Shown: piece by piece, positions 1 through 7,024 of the stretch | Layout of the letters: the number at the start of each line of letters is the position of its first letter | Position numbering within the stretch: position 1 is the first letter of the stretch | Assembly: GCA_963626545.1 (NCBI GenBank) | Contig: CAVFYJ010000092.1 | Coordinates: 1-12,867, forward strand | Length of the DNA: 12,867 bases | Origin: Anthropogastromicrobium sp963626545 | Lineage (GTDB): Bacteria; Bacillota; Clostridia; Lachnospirales; Lachnospiraceae | Direction: 5' to 3' | Program-made: the position numbers and the translations under genes | Notes under the pieces: generated by a model | Seen by the model: the letters and a program-made list of their open reading frames with translations, nothing else | Database searches by the model: none | Told to the model about the DNA's origin: nothing

Positions 1-97
1 TGCGTTTCCATCATAGTACAAATGCCCGGCAACTTGCAAATGCTGCCTGCCGGAAACACACGGCGTGGACATTACAGGTCACAGTGACAGAGTGCGC
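1..97. other. Region downstream of the cupin gene with weak dyads, no clear gene
   Basis: On the minus strand this follows the cupin stop. CCGGCA (26-31) pairs with TGCCGG (48-53), and outer GTTTCC (4-9) with GGAAAC (52-57), as overlapping alternative stems. GTCAC-A-GTGAC is at 78-88. No T-run makes a convincing intrinsic terminator, and no gene is supported. Confidence 0.3.
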
Positions 98-442
98 TTA
101 GATAAAGTCCTCCCGCATGGGAGTGAAAATATCCAACAGGATACCCTGTTCCATGCAAACACAACCATGCACCACGCCATCCTCCTTCAGAATGGTATCG
201 CCCTCGTGCACCGTCTTTGTTACTCCATCTACCGTAAATTCAAAGGTTCCGGAAACAACATAGGTTATCTGGGTGTGTGGATGATGGTGCAATGCTCCAA
301 TCGCTCCCTTTTCAAAGGTATTCTCCACACACATCAACGCATCTGTATATGCTAATATCCGACGTGTAACTCCCTGTCCTGCCGCTTGCGGCAGGACATC
401 TGTATGGAACACCCAACGTTCCTGCTTCTTTGTTAATTTCAT
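98..442 (-). CDS. Small single-domain cupin, KdgF-like
   Basis: This is a 114-residue single-domain cupin, the last gene of the minus-strand operon. Cupin motif 1 is visible as H52-H53-H54-P-H56-T-Q58, followed by YVVSG, and motif 2 as GDTILKEDGVVH ending at H92. These residues form the usual His/Gln metal site. Length and the HPHxQ-type motif resemble KdgF, the cupin that converts unsaturated monouronates to linear keto forms in pectin and alginate breakdown. That role would fit a sugar-acid operon, but many small cupins share the fold and the substrate is inferred. A strong Shine-Dalgarno, AAAGGGGAGGGG, precedes the ATG. The start lies 17 bp after the stop of the upstream esterase gene, so co-transcription is likely. 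Codons 15-23 contain a perfect 11-bp inverted repeat, listed separately. No signal peptide is seen, so it is cytoplasmic. Confidence 0.8.
   Translation of the reverse strand: MKLTKKQERWVFHTDVLPQAAGQGVTRRILAYTDALMCVENTFEKGAIGALHHHPHTQITYVVSGTFEFTVDGVTKTVHEGDTILKEDGVVHGCVCMEQGILLDIFTPMREDFI
375..398. repeat. Perfect inverted repeat inside the cupin gene
   Basis: TGTCCTGCCGC, a TT centre, then GCGGCAGGACA: 11-bp perfect arms inside the first quarter of the cupin reading frame. No T-run follows on either strand, so it is not a typical intrinsic terminator. In the mRNA it would form a very stable hairpin near the 5' end of the last operon gene. Confidence 0.7.
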
Positions 443-459
443 GCTGATTCCCCTCCCCT

Positions 460-1599
460 TTACAATCTGCTCTGTTGGAGAATTTCAACGATTTTCTCCA
501 GGTGGTCTGAGCTGAAATGATGCCCACCCTCACAAATGTCATGGAATAGTTGCTGATCTGAATCTGCGATTGTATAATTGCTCGCTATAATATCGACCTG
601 CTCCTGTACATTGCTCATTCCTCGCGGTCCATTCAATCGATCACCTCTGCATGACTGAATGACCAGTGTTCTTGGGCAAATCAGACTCGCAATGTCACCC
701 ATATCAAAATGTTCCATAATGTGCGGCACGTAATTGCATGAACAATTCTCATTCATGGTGACCAATGAATCCTTAAAGCCATACATATAGCCGCTGATAA
801 ATGCAGAACGGATGCGTTCATCCACTGCTGCAGCATACAGTGTTTGCATTCCGCCGCCCGAAAAGCCAAAGCATACCAGCCGTTCTGTATCCCACTCATT
901 TCTGATCTGCAGATAATCAATCAACCGCAGCAAATCCCAGGTCAACATTCCAAGGACAGGGATTCCAAGCGGTTCTCCCATGTGCGCCAACCGTGCACAA
1001 TCACTGGAACGGATGTAATTCGCATCGCTCACGGATGCATGCGTTTCCCTTCGTTCGCCAAACCCTCTGGCATCCGGACACACAGAAACAACACCCATCG
1101 CGGCAAGCCGCAGGCCATAATCATAGTTATACTGCAAAATGGGAGCTCGGATTCCCACGCGCCCCCATTCCCCTGCCACACTGTGCTTGCCATCTCCCCC
1201 GTGTCCCGGCGGACAGATAAATACCGGCGTATCGGGCCCTGCGTTTTCAGGACTCAAAATGTAAAAGGGCATAAAGACATCCGGCTCTGTTTGAATCACA
1301 ATCTTTTCACATTGGATCTTCTCAGAAATTGAAAATCGCGGATAATTCTTCCATTCTTGCAAAGAGTCCATCCTCTTTGTCACAGGATGAAGATCACAGT
1401 GCTCCATTTTGTCCAATCCCAAGAGCTTCTGCAGCGTCTGTTTCGATGCTCTTTGCCATGCCTCGAATTCCGTTTTTTCCTTCCCGGTAAATGCATCCTT
1501 TCTGGCATATCTGTCGTATTTTTTCAGAATCGAAGGTAGCGTCGGATATACCCTTTCAACATCAGAATTTTCCTGATTCATAATCTGCACTCTCTGCAT
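460..1599 (-). CDS. Cytoplasmic alpha/beta hydrolase (acetyl-esterase / dienelactone-hydrolase-like)
   Basis: The protein is an alpha/beta-hydrolase of about 379 residues. The nucleophile elbow is GFSGG with Ser about 247, the acid is probably Asp about 320 (SCRGD), and the base is His 360 or 361 (EGGHHF). A PPGHGG segment at about 131-136 is the likely oxyanion strand, and PDARGFGER at about 176-184 resembles acetyl-xylan-esterase and large dienelactone-hydrolase-like families. There is no signal peptide, so it should act inside the cell on an imported ester or lactone. An in-frame ATG at 1695 would overlap the upstream enolase-family gene by 62 bp and has no clear ribosome site. I prefer ATG 1599, which follows an AAAAGGAAA Shine-Dalgarno at 1609-1617. 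ATG 1581 is a weaker alternative. The gene sits fourth from last to last in a catabolic operon order that suggests deacylation or lactone opening; the exact substrate is unknown. Confidence 0.82.
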   Translation of the reverse strand: MQRVQIMNQENSDVERVYPTLPSILKKYDRYARKDAFTGKEKTEFEAWQRASKQTLQKLLGLDKMEHCDLHPVTKRMDSLQEWKNYPRFSISEKIQCEKIVIQTEPDVFMPFYILSPENAGPDTPVFICPPGHGGDGKHSVAGEWGRVGIRAPILQYNYDYGLRLAAMGVVSVCPDARGFGERRETHASVSDANYIRSSDCARLAHMGEPLGIPVLGMLTWDLLRLIDYLQIRNEWDTERLVCFGFSGGGMQTLYAAAVDERIRSAFISGYMYGFKDSLVTMNENCSCNYVPHIMEHFDMGDIASLICPRTLVIQSCRGDRLNGPRGMSNVQEQVDIIASNYTIADSDQQLFHDICEGGHHFSSDHLEKIVEILQQSRL

Positions 1600-1633
1600 A
1601 CGAAAAGGTTTCCTTTTATCGTCTTCACGTGCA

Positions 1634-2776
1634 TCAGCAGTCCGGATAATATACGGTTCTGCTCTCCAGACATTGCATCTTCTCAATTTTATCAAGATTC
1701 ATTCGGATCGGTATTCCTGCGATGTCCGTTCGAACAAAGCACTTTCCATCATGAATCTCTGGCACATTAAGCATCAATTCATGAACAGGTTCACTGATCG
1801 GAGCATGAAATTCTATGCGTTCATTCTCGTTATAGAGGCATCCAAAGGAAGCATTATACGCCGTTCTTCCGCCCGACTGAAATTCCAGTCCATGATCCTC
1901 TGCAAGCTTTCTAATCTTCAGCAAATCGTCGATTCTTGACATTCGCCCAAGAGATGGCTGAAGGATATCCACGCCTTTTTCAGCATAGGACTCATAAGCA
2001 TAATAGATTCTCATGGATTCTCCGAAGGCAAGTTTCTGTTTTATTCCCATCTCTTTTAACCTGCAGATTCCATTATTATCAAAGGCATGGATGGGCTCTT
2101 CGATCCATGCCAACTGATATGGCTCGACAAGCTTTGCAAAACGATACGCTTCGTCGACTGTCCATCGCTGATTTGCATCAACAGCAATCCCAATCTTATC
2201 CCCAAGGGCATTTCGAACCTTTTCGATTCGCCGAATGTCCCTCTCCATATCCTTTCCTTTTCCAGAGCCAACCTTGAATTTTACCTGTGTAAAACCCTCT
2301 GATTCATATCGGCACATTTCCTCTATCAACTCTTCATCCGACAGAAGAATGGATCCACCCCCCTTGTAAACGGCTGCCCAATCCTTTTGCGCTCCCAGGA
2401 ACCGATGGATCGGTTGGTTGGCTCGTTGTGCAAGAATATCCAACATCATAATATCAACCGTCCCGACATGAACCGCCTGCTCACTTTGAAATCCGGCATT
2501 CCTTATTTTCCAGTAAAGTGATTCTCGCCACTCATTGTAGCTTTTCAACTCCCCTGTCAAAATTTTCGGGAGCATGTCACGGACAAAGCCTCTGGTGACC
2601 GTATAATGGGCAACAGCACCCGTATCGTCAGATAATTCCAAATATCCCTGTTCCGGGCAGAATTGACCAAACCCTCCGGTTCCGTCCTGGAATGGGCGCG
2701 GGAGCGGAATCGGATGAAAATTATAAAACACTGCCTTTGTAAATTTAATTTTATCCTGAAAATCAAACTCAAGCAT
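1634..2776 (-). CDS. Enolase-superfamily enzyme, mandelate racemase/muconate lactonizing-like
   Basis: This is a full-length enolase-superfamily protein of 380 residues with a capping domain (about 1-130) and a modified TIM barrel. Metal ligands are recognisable as D200 (VDAN), E226 (WIEEP) and E253 (FGES). The second-strand KxK motif, K166-F-K168, supplies the acid/base lysine. Relatives dehydrate, racemise or cycloisomerise sugar acids and lactones. Oddly, the mandelate-racemase His-Asp dyad is missing: the position after LQP is S275, not Asp, and the seventh-strand segment FQSGGRT lacks the His. Chemistry should therefore depend on a KxK lysine, or on a residue from another segment. A strong GGAGGGG ribosome site precedes ATG 2776, and the upstream lactonase-like gene ends 15 bp before it. 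Sugar-acid dehydratase is the likely general role; cycloisomerase or epimerase is possible. Confidence 0.85.
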   Translation of the reverse strand: MLEFDFQDKIKFTKAVFYNFHPIPLPRPFQDGTGGFGQFCPEQGYLELSDDTGAVAHYTVTRGFVRDMLPKILTGELKSYNEWRESLYWKIRNAGFQSEQAVHVGTVDIMMLDILAQRANQPIHRFLGAQKDWAAVYKGGGSILLSDEELIEEMCRYESEGFTQVKFKVGSGKGKDMERDIRRIEKVRNALGDKIGIAVDANQRWTVDEAYRFAKLVEPYQLAWIEEPIHAFDNNGICRLKEMGIKQKLAFGESMRIYYAYESYAEKGVDILQPSLGRMSRIDDLLKIRKLAEDHGLEFQSGGRTAYNASFGCLYNENERIEFHAPISEPVHELMLNVPEIHDGKCFVRTDIAGIPIRMNLDKIEKMQCLESRTVYYPDC

Positions 2777-2791
2777 TTCCGCCCCTCCTAT

Positions 2792-3703
2792 TCACGAAAA
2801 ATACAATTTCTGAGCATTTGTATAAAGAATCTTCTGCTTTTCCACCGCTGAGAAATCCGCGCAATCGCGAATGTAGTCAATCAAATGCGCATAACTGTCC
2901 TCCTTCATTGTGGAAGGAATATCCGAACCAAAAAGGATCCTGTCCACCCCGACAATGTCCATTGCCTTTTTTAGACACTCAACGGCATTCTCATAAGGAT
3001 ATGCCCCCGGACATAGATTGTGAGGAAGTGCCGCAAGATCAAAGGATACATTGTCAAATGCGAGTTTCGGCAACTGCTCCAACATATATGAAGTGGTTTG
3101 AGATGATGGAGCCAGCAAATGACAGAGCACAAAACGCACAGCGGGATGTTCCTTCACAACATTGTGCACTGCATCGATCTGCCAGCTTTCTGCCTTGCAT
3201 TTTCCGATATCCATGACGCAGACAAGACCATGCTCATCACAATAATCAAATTCCTCTGACATCACGTCCCCGTCGAGAGGAAACGTGGGATGATTGCTCA
3301 TCAGGCCCGATCCTGTGCTTAATTCGTATTTGACAATACCAATCTCGTTCACTTCAAAAAGATTTTTCCGTATTTCGTCCTTGTATCTTGAATATGGGTC
3401 ATACGCCCCCGCTGCGCGAAATCTGTCGGGATATCTTTTCTGCGCAGCAACAGAGTATAAATTTTGAAAGCCAAAATAATTTCCCTGCAGTAAAACAGCC
3501 TTTTCAACATTATTTCTGTTCATCTGCTCAAGAATATCTTCCGCCGTTACATACCCCTTTACGTACTCCTCCGGCAGTGCACGAATCACTTTGCCGGAAG
3601 CATATTGTGCCATGCAGTTTCCTATATACCGAAGTTCTCCATCCGCCCCCGTTCCGGCAATGTTCTGAATCAGGTGGACATGAGCATCAATTACTTTTTG
3701 CAT
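2792..3703 (-). CDS. Amidohydrolase_2 family TIM-barrel hydrolase (lactonase-like)
   Basis: The 303-residue protein begins DAHVHL (H8, H10), the first-strand HxH signature of the amidohydrolase superfamily. The family's later ligands appear as H195 (LCHL) and D261 (FGSDIPST). It resembles the PF04909 group, which includes sugar-lactone hydrolases, 2-pyrone-4,6-dicarboxylate lactonase and decarboxylases. The fifth-strand segment where relatives often carry HxG reads MDIG, with D165. The metal content may therefore be altered, as in metal-independent members. The ribosome site is GAGGG before ATG 3703. The gene starts 12 bp after the MalG-like permease stop and is followed closely by the enolase-family gene, which suits sequential hydrolysis and dehydration of an imported sugar-acid lactone. 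Cytoplasmic; substrate unknown. Confidence 0.8.
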   Translation of the reverse strand: MQKVIDAHVHLIQNIAGTGADGELRYIGNCMAQYASGKVIRALPEEYVKGYVTAEDILEQMNRNNVEKAVLLQGNYFGFQNLYSVAAQKRYPDRFRAAGAYDPYSRYKDEIRKNLFEVNEIGIVKYELSTGSGLMSNHPTFPLDGDVMSEEFDYCDEHGLVCVMDIGKCKAESWQIDAVHNVVKEHPAVRFVLCHLLAPSSQTTSYMLEQLPKLAFDNVSFDLAALPHNLCPGAYPYENAVECLKKAMDIVGVDRILFGSDIPSTMKEDSYAHLIDYIRDCADFSAVEKQKILYTNAQKLYFS

Positions 3704-3715
3704 TTATAACCCTCT

Positions 3716-4540
3716 TTACTTGATTGCACTATCCATCGTTCCACGTACAAAATACCGTTGTAAGAAAAGGTACAGGACAACCACCGGAAGCATTCCCATA
3801 ACTGCCACTGCCGCCGCACCTCCATAATTCGAGCTTACCGTGGAAAAATACCCATTGATCACCTGTGTCACAGTAAACATGCCCTTCTTTTGCAGAATAT
3901 AGTGTGTGAACAGATAATTGTTCCAGATATTCACTCCCTGCATAATGATGATGGAAACGGTTACCGGAATCATTTGTGGAAATATCACACAAAAAAATGT
4001 TTTAAAGCGCCCTGCCCCATCAATTGCTGCGGCTTCATCCAATTCTGCCGGTATCGTTGCTATGAAATTGGTATAAAGGAACACCGCCTGTGGTACGCCA
4101 AAGGTTGTTAAAACCAGGATAATTCCCCAATAGGTGGAGATTGCTCCAATTTTTGACAGAATGGAGTATACTCCGACGAGTATGGTCAACGGGGTGATCA
4201 TCATGATGCCCATGAAGAATTTTCGTATCCATTCATTGAATCGGTTCTGGACTCTCGCCAGCGGATAAGCCGCAAGGCTTCCGGCGGCAATAATCAAAAT
4301 TAGCGATCCCACGATGATGACGACATTGTTTTTTATTGCGTTGAGAATTTCTCCGCTCTGAATCACACTTATATAGTTGTCCAGATACAGATATCCAGGT
4401 GGCACTAATCTGGAAGATGTATCCGTCTGAGGCTTCAATGACAAAACGACAACAATATAAAAAGGGAACAAATACACGAGGCATAAAACCAGCGAGATCA
4501 TCCATGAAATGACATATCTGCAAATCCTTTTCTTTTTCAT
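3716..4540 (-). CDS. CUT1-type ABC transporter permease, MalG-like
   Basis: This 274-residue inner-membrane permease has about six hydrophobic segments, beginning with residues 10-34. The permease EAA loop is clear at 169-177 (EAAAIDGAG), followed by FPQMIP. That loop contacts the ATPase subunit. Length and the lack of a periplasmic insert fit the MalG/UgpE/LacG type of carbohydrate importer. The start overlaps the stop of the MalF-like gene by ATGA, so translation is probably coupled and the two products form a heterodimer. No ATPase gene lies in the window, so the pair probably uses a shared MsmX/UgpC-type ATPase encoded elsewhere. Substrate specificity comes mainly from the binding protein and is not readable here. 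Confidence 0.93.
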   Translation of the reverse strand: MKKKRICRYVISWMISLVLCLVYLFPFYIVVVLSLKPQTDTSSRLVPPGYLYLDNYISVIQSGEILNAIKNNVVIIVGSLILIIAAGSLAAYPLARVQNRFNEWIRKFFMGIMMITPLTILVGVYSILSKIGAISTYWGIILVLTTFGVPQAVFLYTNFIATIPAELDEAAAIDGAGRFKTFFCVIFPQMIPVTVSIIIMQGVNIWNNYLFTHYILQKKGMFTVTQVINGYFSTVSSNYGGAAAVAVMGMLPVVVLYLFLQRYFVRGTMDSAIK

Positions 4541-5406
4541 CCCAGTTGCCTCTCTTTACGCCTGAAATAGCCATTTGCCACATTTGAAACAAGCATAATA
4601 AACAGAAAGCTGAAAATTCCGATCGCCGCAGCATAGCCAGCTTTTTCAGAAGAAAAATATTGATTGGCAATATAGGTCGATAACGACTGTGAGCCATTTG
4701 CAGGTCCACCACCAGTTAATGCAATGATCAACTCATACAATTTGAAGCCTCCAATAAGATTGAGCACTACCGCGCTTGCCATAGAAGGAAGCAGCAGCGG
4801 CCATGTGATGTTCTTGAATTCCGTCCATACCGTTGCACCGTCAATTCTTGCTGCTTCGTAATAATATTTCGGAATTCCCTGAAGCCCCGCCAGGAAGATG
4901 ATCATGGTATTTCCTACAAACTGCCATGCATTTACCAGCGTAATGATCGTTACTGCACCGGTTTTGGTAGAAAGCCAATCCACAGGTGCCAACCCCAATG
5001 CCATGGCAATATCATTCAGCGCGCCATGACTGTATTGAAAAATAAAATACATGATGTATCCCATAACAAGATTGGAGATCAATACCGGCAAATAGATAAC
5101 TGCACGAACAAAATTTCTTCCCGGAAACTCCGAGTTGAGAAAAACAGCCAGTGCCAATCCCAACCCCACATCAATCAATGTACTTGCAAAACCATAAATC
5201 ATGGTATTCACGATGGTCTTTATAAGAACATCATCGGAAAGCATTTTTATATAGTTGTCTGCACCAACGAATCGCATCGTTGCCGAGTACCCGTTCCATT
5301 TCTGAAACGAGATAAAAAGAGCGTTAATAAATGGATAAGCGACAAAAAAGAGCACCAGCGCCATTGCCGGAATATAAAACAGACTAAACTTCCAATTCTT
5401 CTTCAT
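4537..5406 (-). CDS. CUT1-type ABC transporter permease, MalF/UgpA-like
   Basis: This 289-residue integral membrane protein has a first transmembrane segment at about 8-31, an NxYxxM-type periplasmic stretch near residue 51, and an EAA loop at 184-191 (EAARIDGA) followed by WPLLLP. These are signatures of the binding-protein-dependent transport permease family (PF00528) in the MalF/UgpA/LacF group. ATG 5406 is preceded by AAAAGGA. A strong hairpin lies between it and the upstream binding-protein gene. It is coupled by ATGA overlap to the next permease. It should form half of the membrane channel of the importer that feeds the downstream catabolic enzymes. Confidence 0.93.
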   Translation of the reverse strand: MKKNWKFSLFYIPAMALVLFFVAYPFINALFISFQKWNGYSATMRFVGADNYIKMLSDDVLIKTIVNTMIYGFASTLIDVGLGLALAVFLNSEFPGRNFVRAVIYLPVLISNLVMGYIMYFIFQYSHGALNDIAMALGLAPVDWLSTKTGAVTIITLVNAWQFVGNTMIIFLAGLQGIPKYYYEAARIDGATVWTEFKNITWPLLLPSMASAVVLNLIGGFKLYELIIALTGGGPANGSQSLSTYIANQYFSSEKAGYAAAIGIFSFLFIMLVSNVANGYFRRKERQLG

Positions 5407-5424
5407 GGGTATCCTTTTCTAAAA

Positions 5425-5452
5425 GGCCTGCCTGCAAAGCGGCAGGCAGGCC
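5425..5452 (-). terminator. Intra-operon hairpin between binding-protein and permease genes
   Basis: The arms are GGCCTGCCTGC and GCAGGCAGGCC, 11 perfect base pairs with a 6-nt loop. On the minus-strand transcript the stem is followed by TTTTAG, a short T-run. This could be a partial terminator or a 3' stabilising stem that leaves more binding-protein mRNA than permease mRNA. That arrangement is common in ABC importer operons. The permease ribosome site begins just downstream. The inverted repeat is seen directly; the effect is inferred. Confidence 0.7.
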
Positions 5453-5469
5453 CTTCTTGCCGTGTTTAA

Positions 5470-6825
5470 TCAGCCGGCATCGTACATATCGTTGTAATTC
5501 TCCCGGAGAATTTCAATCGCATTGTTGATATTTTCCTCGGTACCCCCATCCCCTTCAAAGAAAGCGGAGGATGCCTCTTTCAAAATCCCCCACATTCCTG
5601 ACGGAAGATACGCTTGGTCGAAGTAGGTAACATATTCGCATTTTCCATCAAAGGCTGCCTGTCCCGCACGAATGACCTTTATACTGTACGAATCTTCAAT
5701 ATCAAGTGTCTTTAATGCCGGTACGCCGCCTTCTATATCTACAATAATCTTTTCAGCAACCTCCGGCTGTGCAAGATACTCCAGGAATTTCAGCGCTTCC
5801 TCCACGTGTTCGGAATCTTTCCACACGCCGATACAACTGTTGTTTCCTTCTGACACCCCCCAGGTCATTAACTTGCCGCTCTTTGTCGCCGGCATAGGCA
5901 TTACACCAAGGTTGACATCCGGGTTCAAATCTCTCATTGCATTGATGCCATCATTGGTAAAAAACATAAATGCTGCTTCCCCGTTGGCTACTGCTGCGAA
6001 ATTAGAATCCCTTGCTGCAGAAAGCGCATCGACATTGAAATATCCGCTCTTCCACCAGTCAGAAAGGTTTTCAAAGGCAGCTCTGGAGTTTTCCCAGTCA
6101 AAAGTCCCGCCCGTCAATTCCTCGCCATAGTCGGTATCCAAATCCGATGCCGTCAGGAACGATGCAAGATAGGAATCCAGAAAGTGTGCATTGTTCGTCT
6201 TGTCCGAATTTGAAATAACCATCGGAGTGATCCCAGCATCAACCAGTGTCTTACATGCATCCGCAAACACATCAATATCTGTCAGTGTCGAAGCATCAAT
6301 TCCATTCGTCTCGAGAACATCGGCATTATAGATAATTCCGTTCGTTCCTTCCCCGATTGGCAGCACATAGACATTTCCTTCTGAATCTGCAACCGCACCC
6401 TTAACGGAATCATCGATATCATCAAACCAGGCTTGATCATTCAGCGGACGCAGAAACTCACGGTACCGCATTACGCTCCAGCCGTGTGTGTTCCAAAGAT
6501 CCGGGAGATCCCCGGACGCCATACGGGTCTTCATTACCGACTCATGATCCGTTCCGTTCAGGGTAAGCTCAACATGAATCCCCGTTTCACTTTCAAAATC
6601 ATCGATAATACTCTGCATAACTGTCGACTGCGCATCTTGCTGATAATTAACCGCATATTCTATTGTGATTCCAGTCGATGCAGCAGTTCCTGACGAATTT
6701 TCTGCAGACTCATTTGTTGTTTCCGCTGCAGCAGACGAGTCGGTATCTGTTGGCGATGAATTACCGCATCCGGTAAGAGACAACAACATCATCGCACAAA
6801 AGGCTAACGCCAGTTTTCTTTTCAT
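5470..6825 (-). CDS. ABC transporter solute-binding lipoprotein, family 1 (CUT1)
   Basis: The 451-residue protein begins with a lysine-rich N-terminus, a hydrophobic stretch and a lipobox LTGC with Cys20, so it should be lipid-anchored outside the membrane. A Ser/Thr/Glu/Ala-rich linker spans about 21-52 and precedes the two-lobed binding domain. ASGDLPD at about 103-109 and the later WGVSEGNNS stretch are typical of carbohydrate-binding family 1 proteins. I chose ATG 6825, because it has an ideal AAGGAGGG site 7-8 bases upstream and gives a proper signal peptide. The longer in-frame ATG at 6861 would add 12 polar residues before it. It is the first gene of the operon, transcribed from the divergent intergenic region. 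It should deliver the substrate to the two permeases; the ligand is unknown, probably a sugar acid or oligosaccharide derivative. Confidence 0.93.
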   Translation of the reverse strand: MKRKLALAFCAMMLLSLTGCGNSSPTDTDSSAAAETTNESAENSSGTAASTGITIEYAVNYQQDAQSTVMQSIIDDFESETGIHVELTLNGTDHESVMKTRMASGDLPDLWNTHGWSVMRYREFLRPLNDQAWFDDIDDSVKGAVADSEGNVYVLPIGEGTNGIIYNADVLETNGIDASTLTDIDVFADACKTLVDAGITPMVISNSDKTNNAHFLDSYLASFLTASDLDTDYGEELTGGTFDWENSRAAFENLSDWWKSGYFNVDALSAARDSNFAAVANGEAAFMFFTNDGINAMRDLNPDVNLGVMPMPATKSGKLMTWGVSEGNNSCIGVWKDSEHVEEALKFLEYLAQPEVAEKIIVDIEGGVPALKTLDIEDSYSIKVIRAGQAAFDGKCEYVTYFDQAYLPSGMWGILKEASSAFFEGDGGTEENINNAIEILRENYNDMYDAG

Positions 6826-7024
6826 TCTTTCCCTCCTTGTTATAACTGTACAGCTATACATAGCCTCCTATTGAAATGCGCTGTGTTTGTGGATTTATAT
6901 AAAATAATCAGCGTTTTCAACAAGACCCTCTCCTTTGTAACTACATATAGCGTATAATATAGCAGTAAGTCCATGGCCAAACGCTCAAACAGTTCATATC
7001 AGGTTAGTTATATATAAGGTCAAC
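6826..7024. promoter_or_regulatory. Divergent regulatory region between transporter operon and LysR genes
   Basis: This 199-bp AT-rich region separates the divergent units and is the expected site of LysR control. It contains a directly repeated ATATAGC (6945-6951 and 6957-6963, 12 bp apart) overlapping a plus-strand TATAAT at 6953-6958, with no good -35 at the proper distance. It also contains the minus-strand promoter listed separately. No riboswitch-like structure or gene is recognised. Confidence 0.5.
6894..6922 (-). promoter_or_regulatory. Candidate SigA-type promoter for the transporter/catabolic operon
   Basis: Read on the minus strand, a TATAAA box (plus 6894-6899) lies 17 bp downstream of TGTTGA (plus 6917-6922). 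An alternative -35, TTGAAA at 6915-6920, has 15-bp spacing. The position is about 70 bp upstream of the binding-protein start, leaving a leader with a strong ribosome site. Assigned by eye. Confidence 0.45.

Noticed and set aside
4..57. Intrinsic terminator for the catabolic operon
   Set aside because: Stems exist but overlap each other, have a long loop and lack a T-run on the minus-strand transcript.
844..1332. 162-codon open frame on the plus strand
   Set aside because: It is antisense to the esterase gene, with composition of a shadow frame and no motifs.
1600..1695. Longer start for the esterase at ATG 1695
   Set aside because: It would overlap the enolase-family gene by 62 bp and adds a basic, non-family-like leader. 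ATG 1599 has a clear ribosome site.
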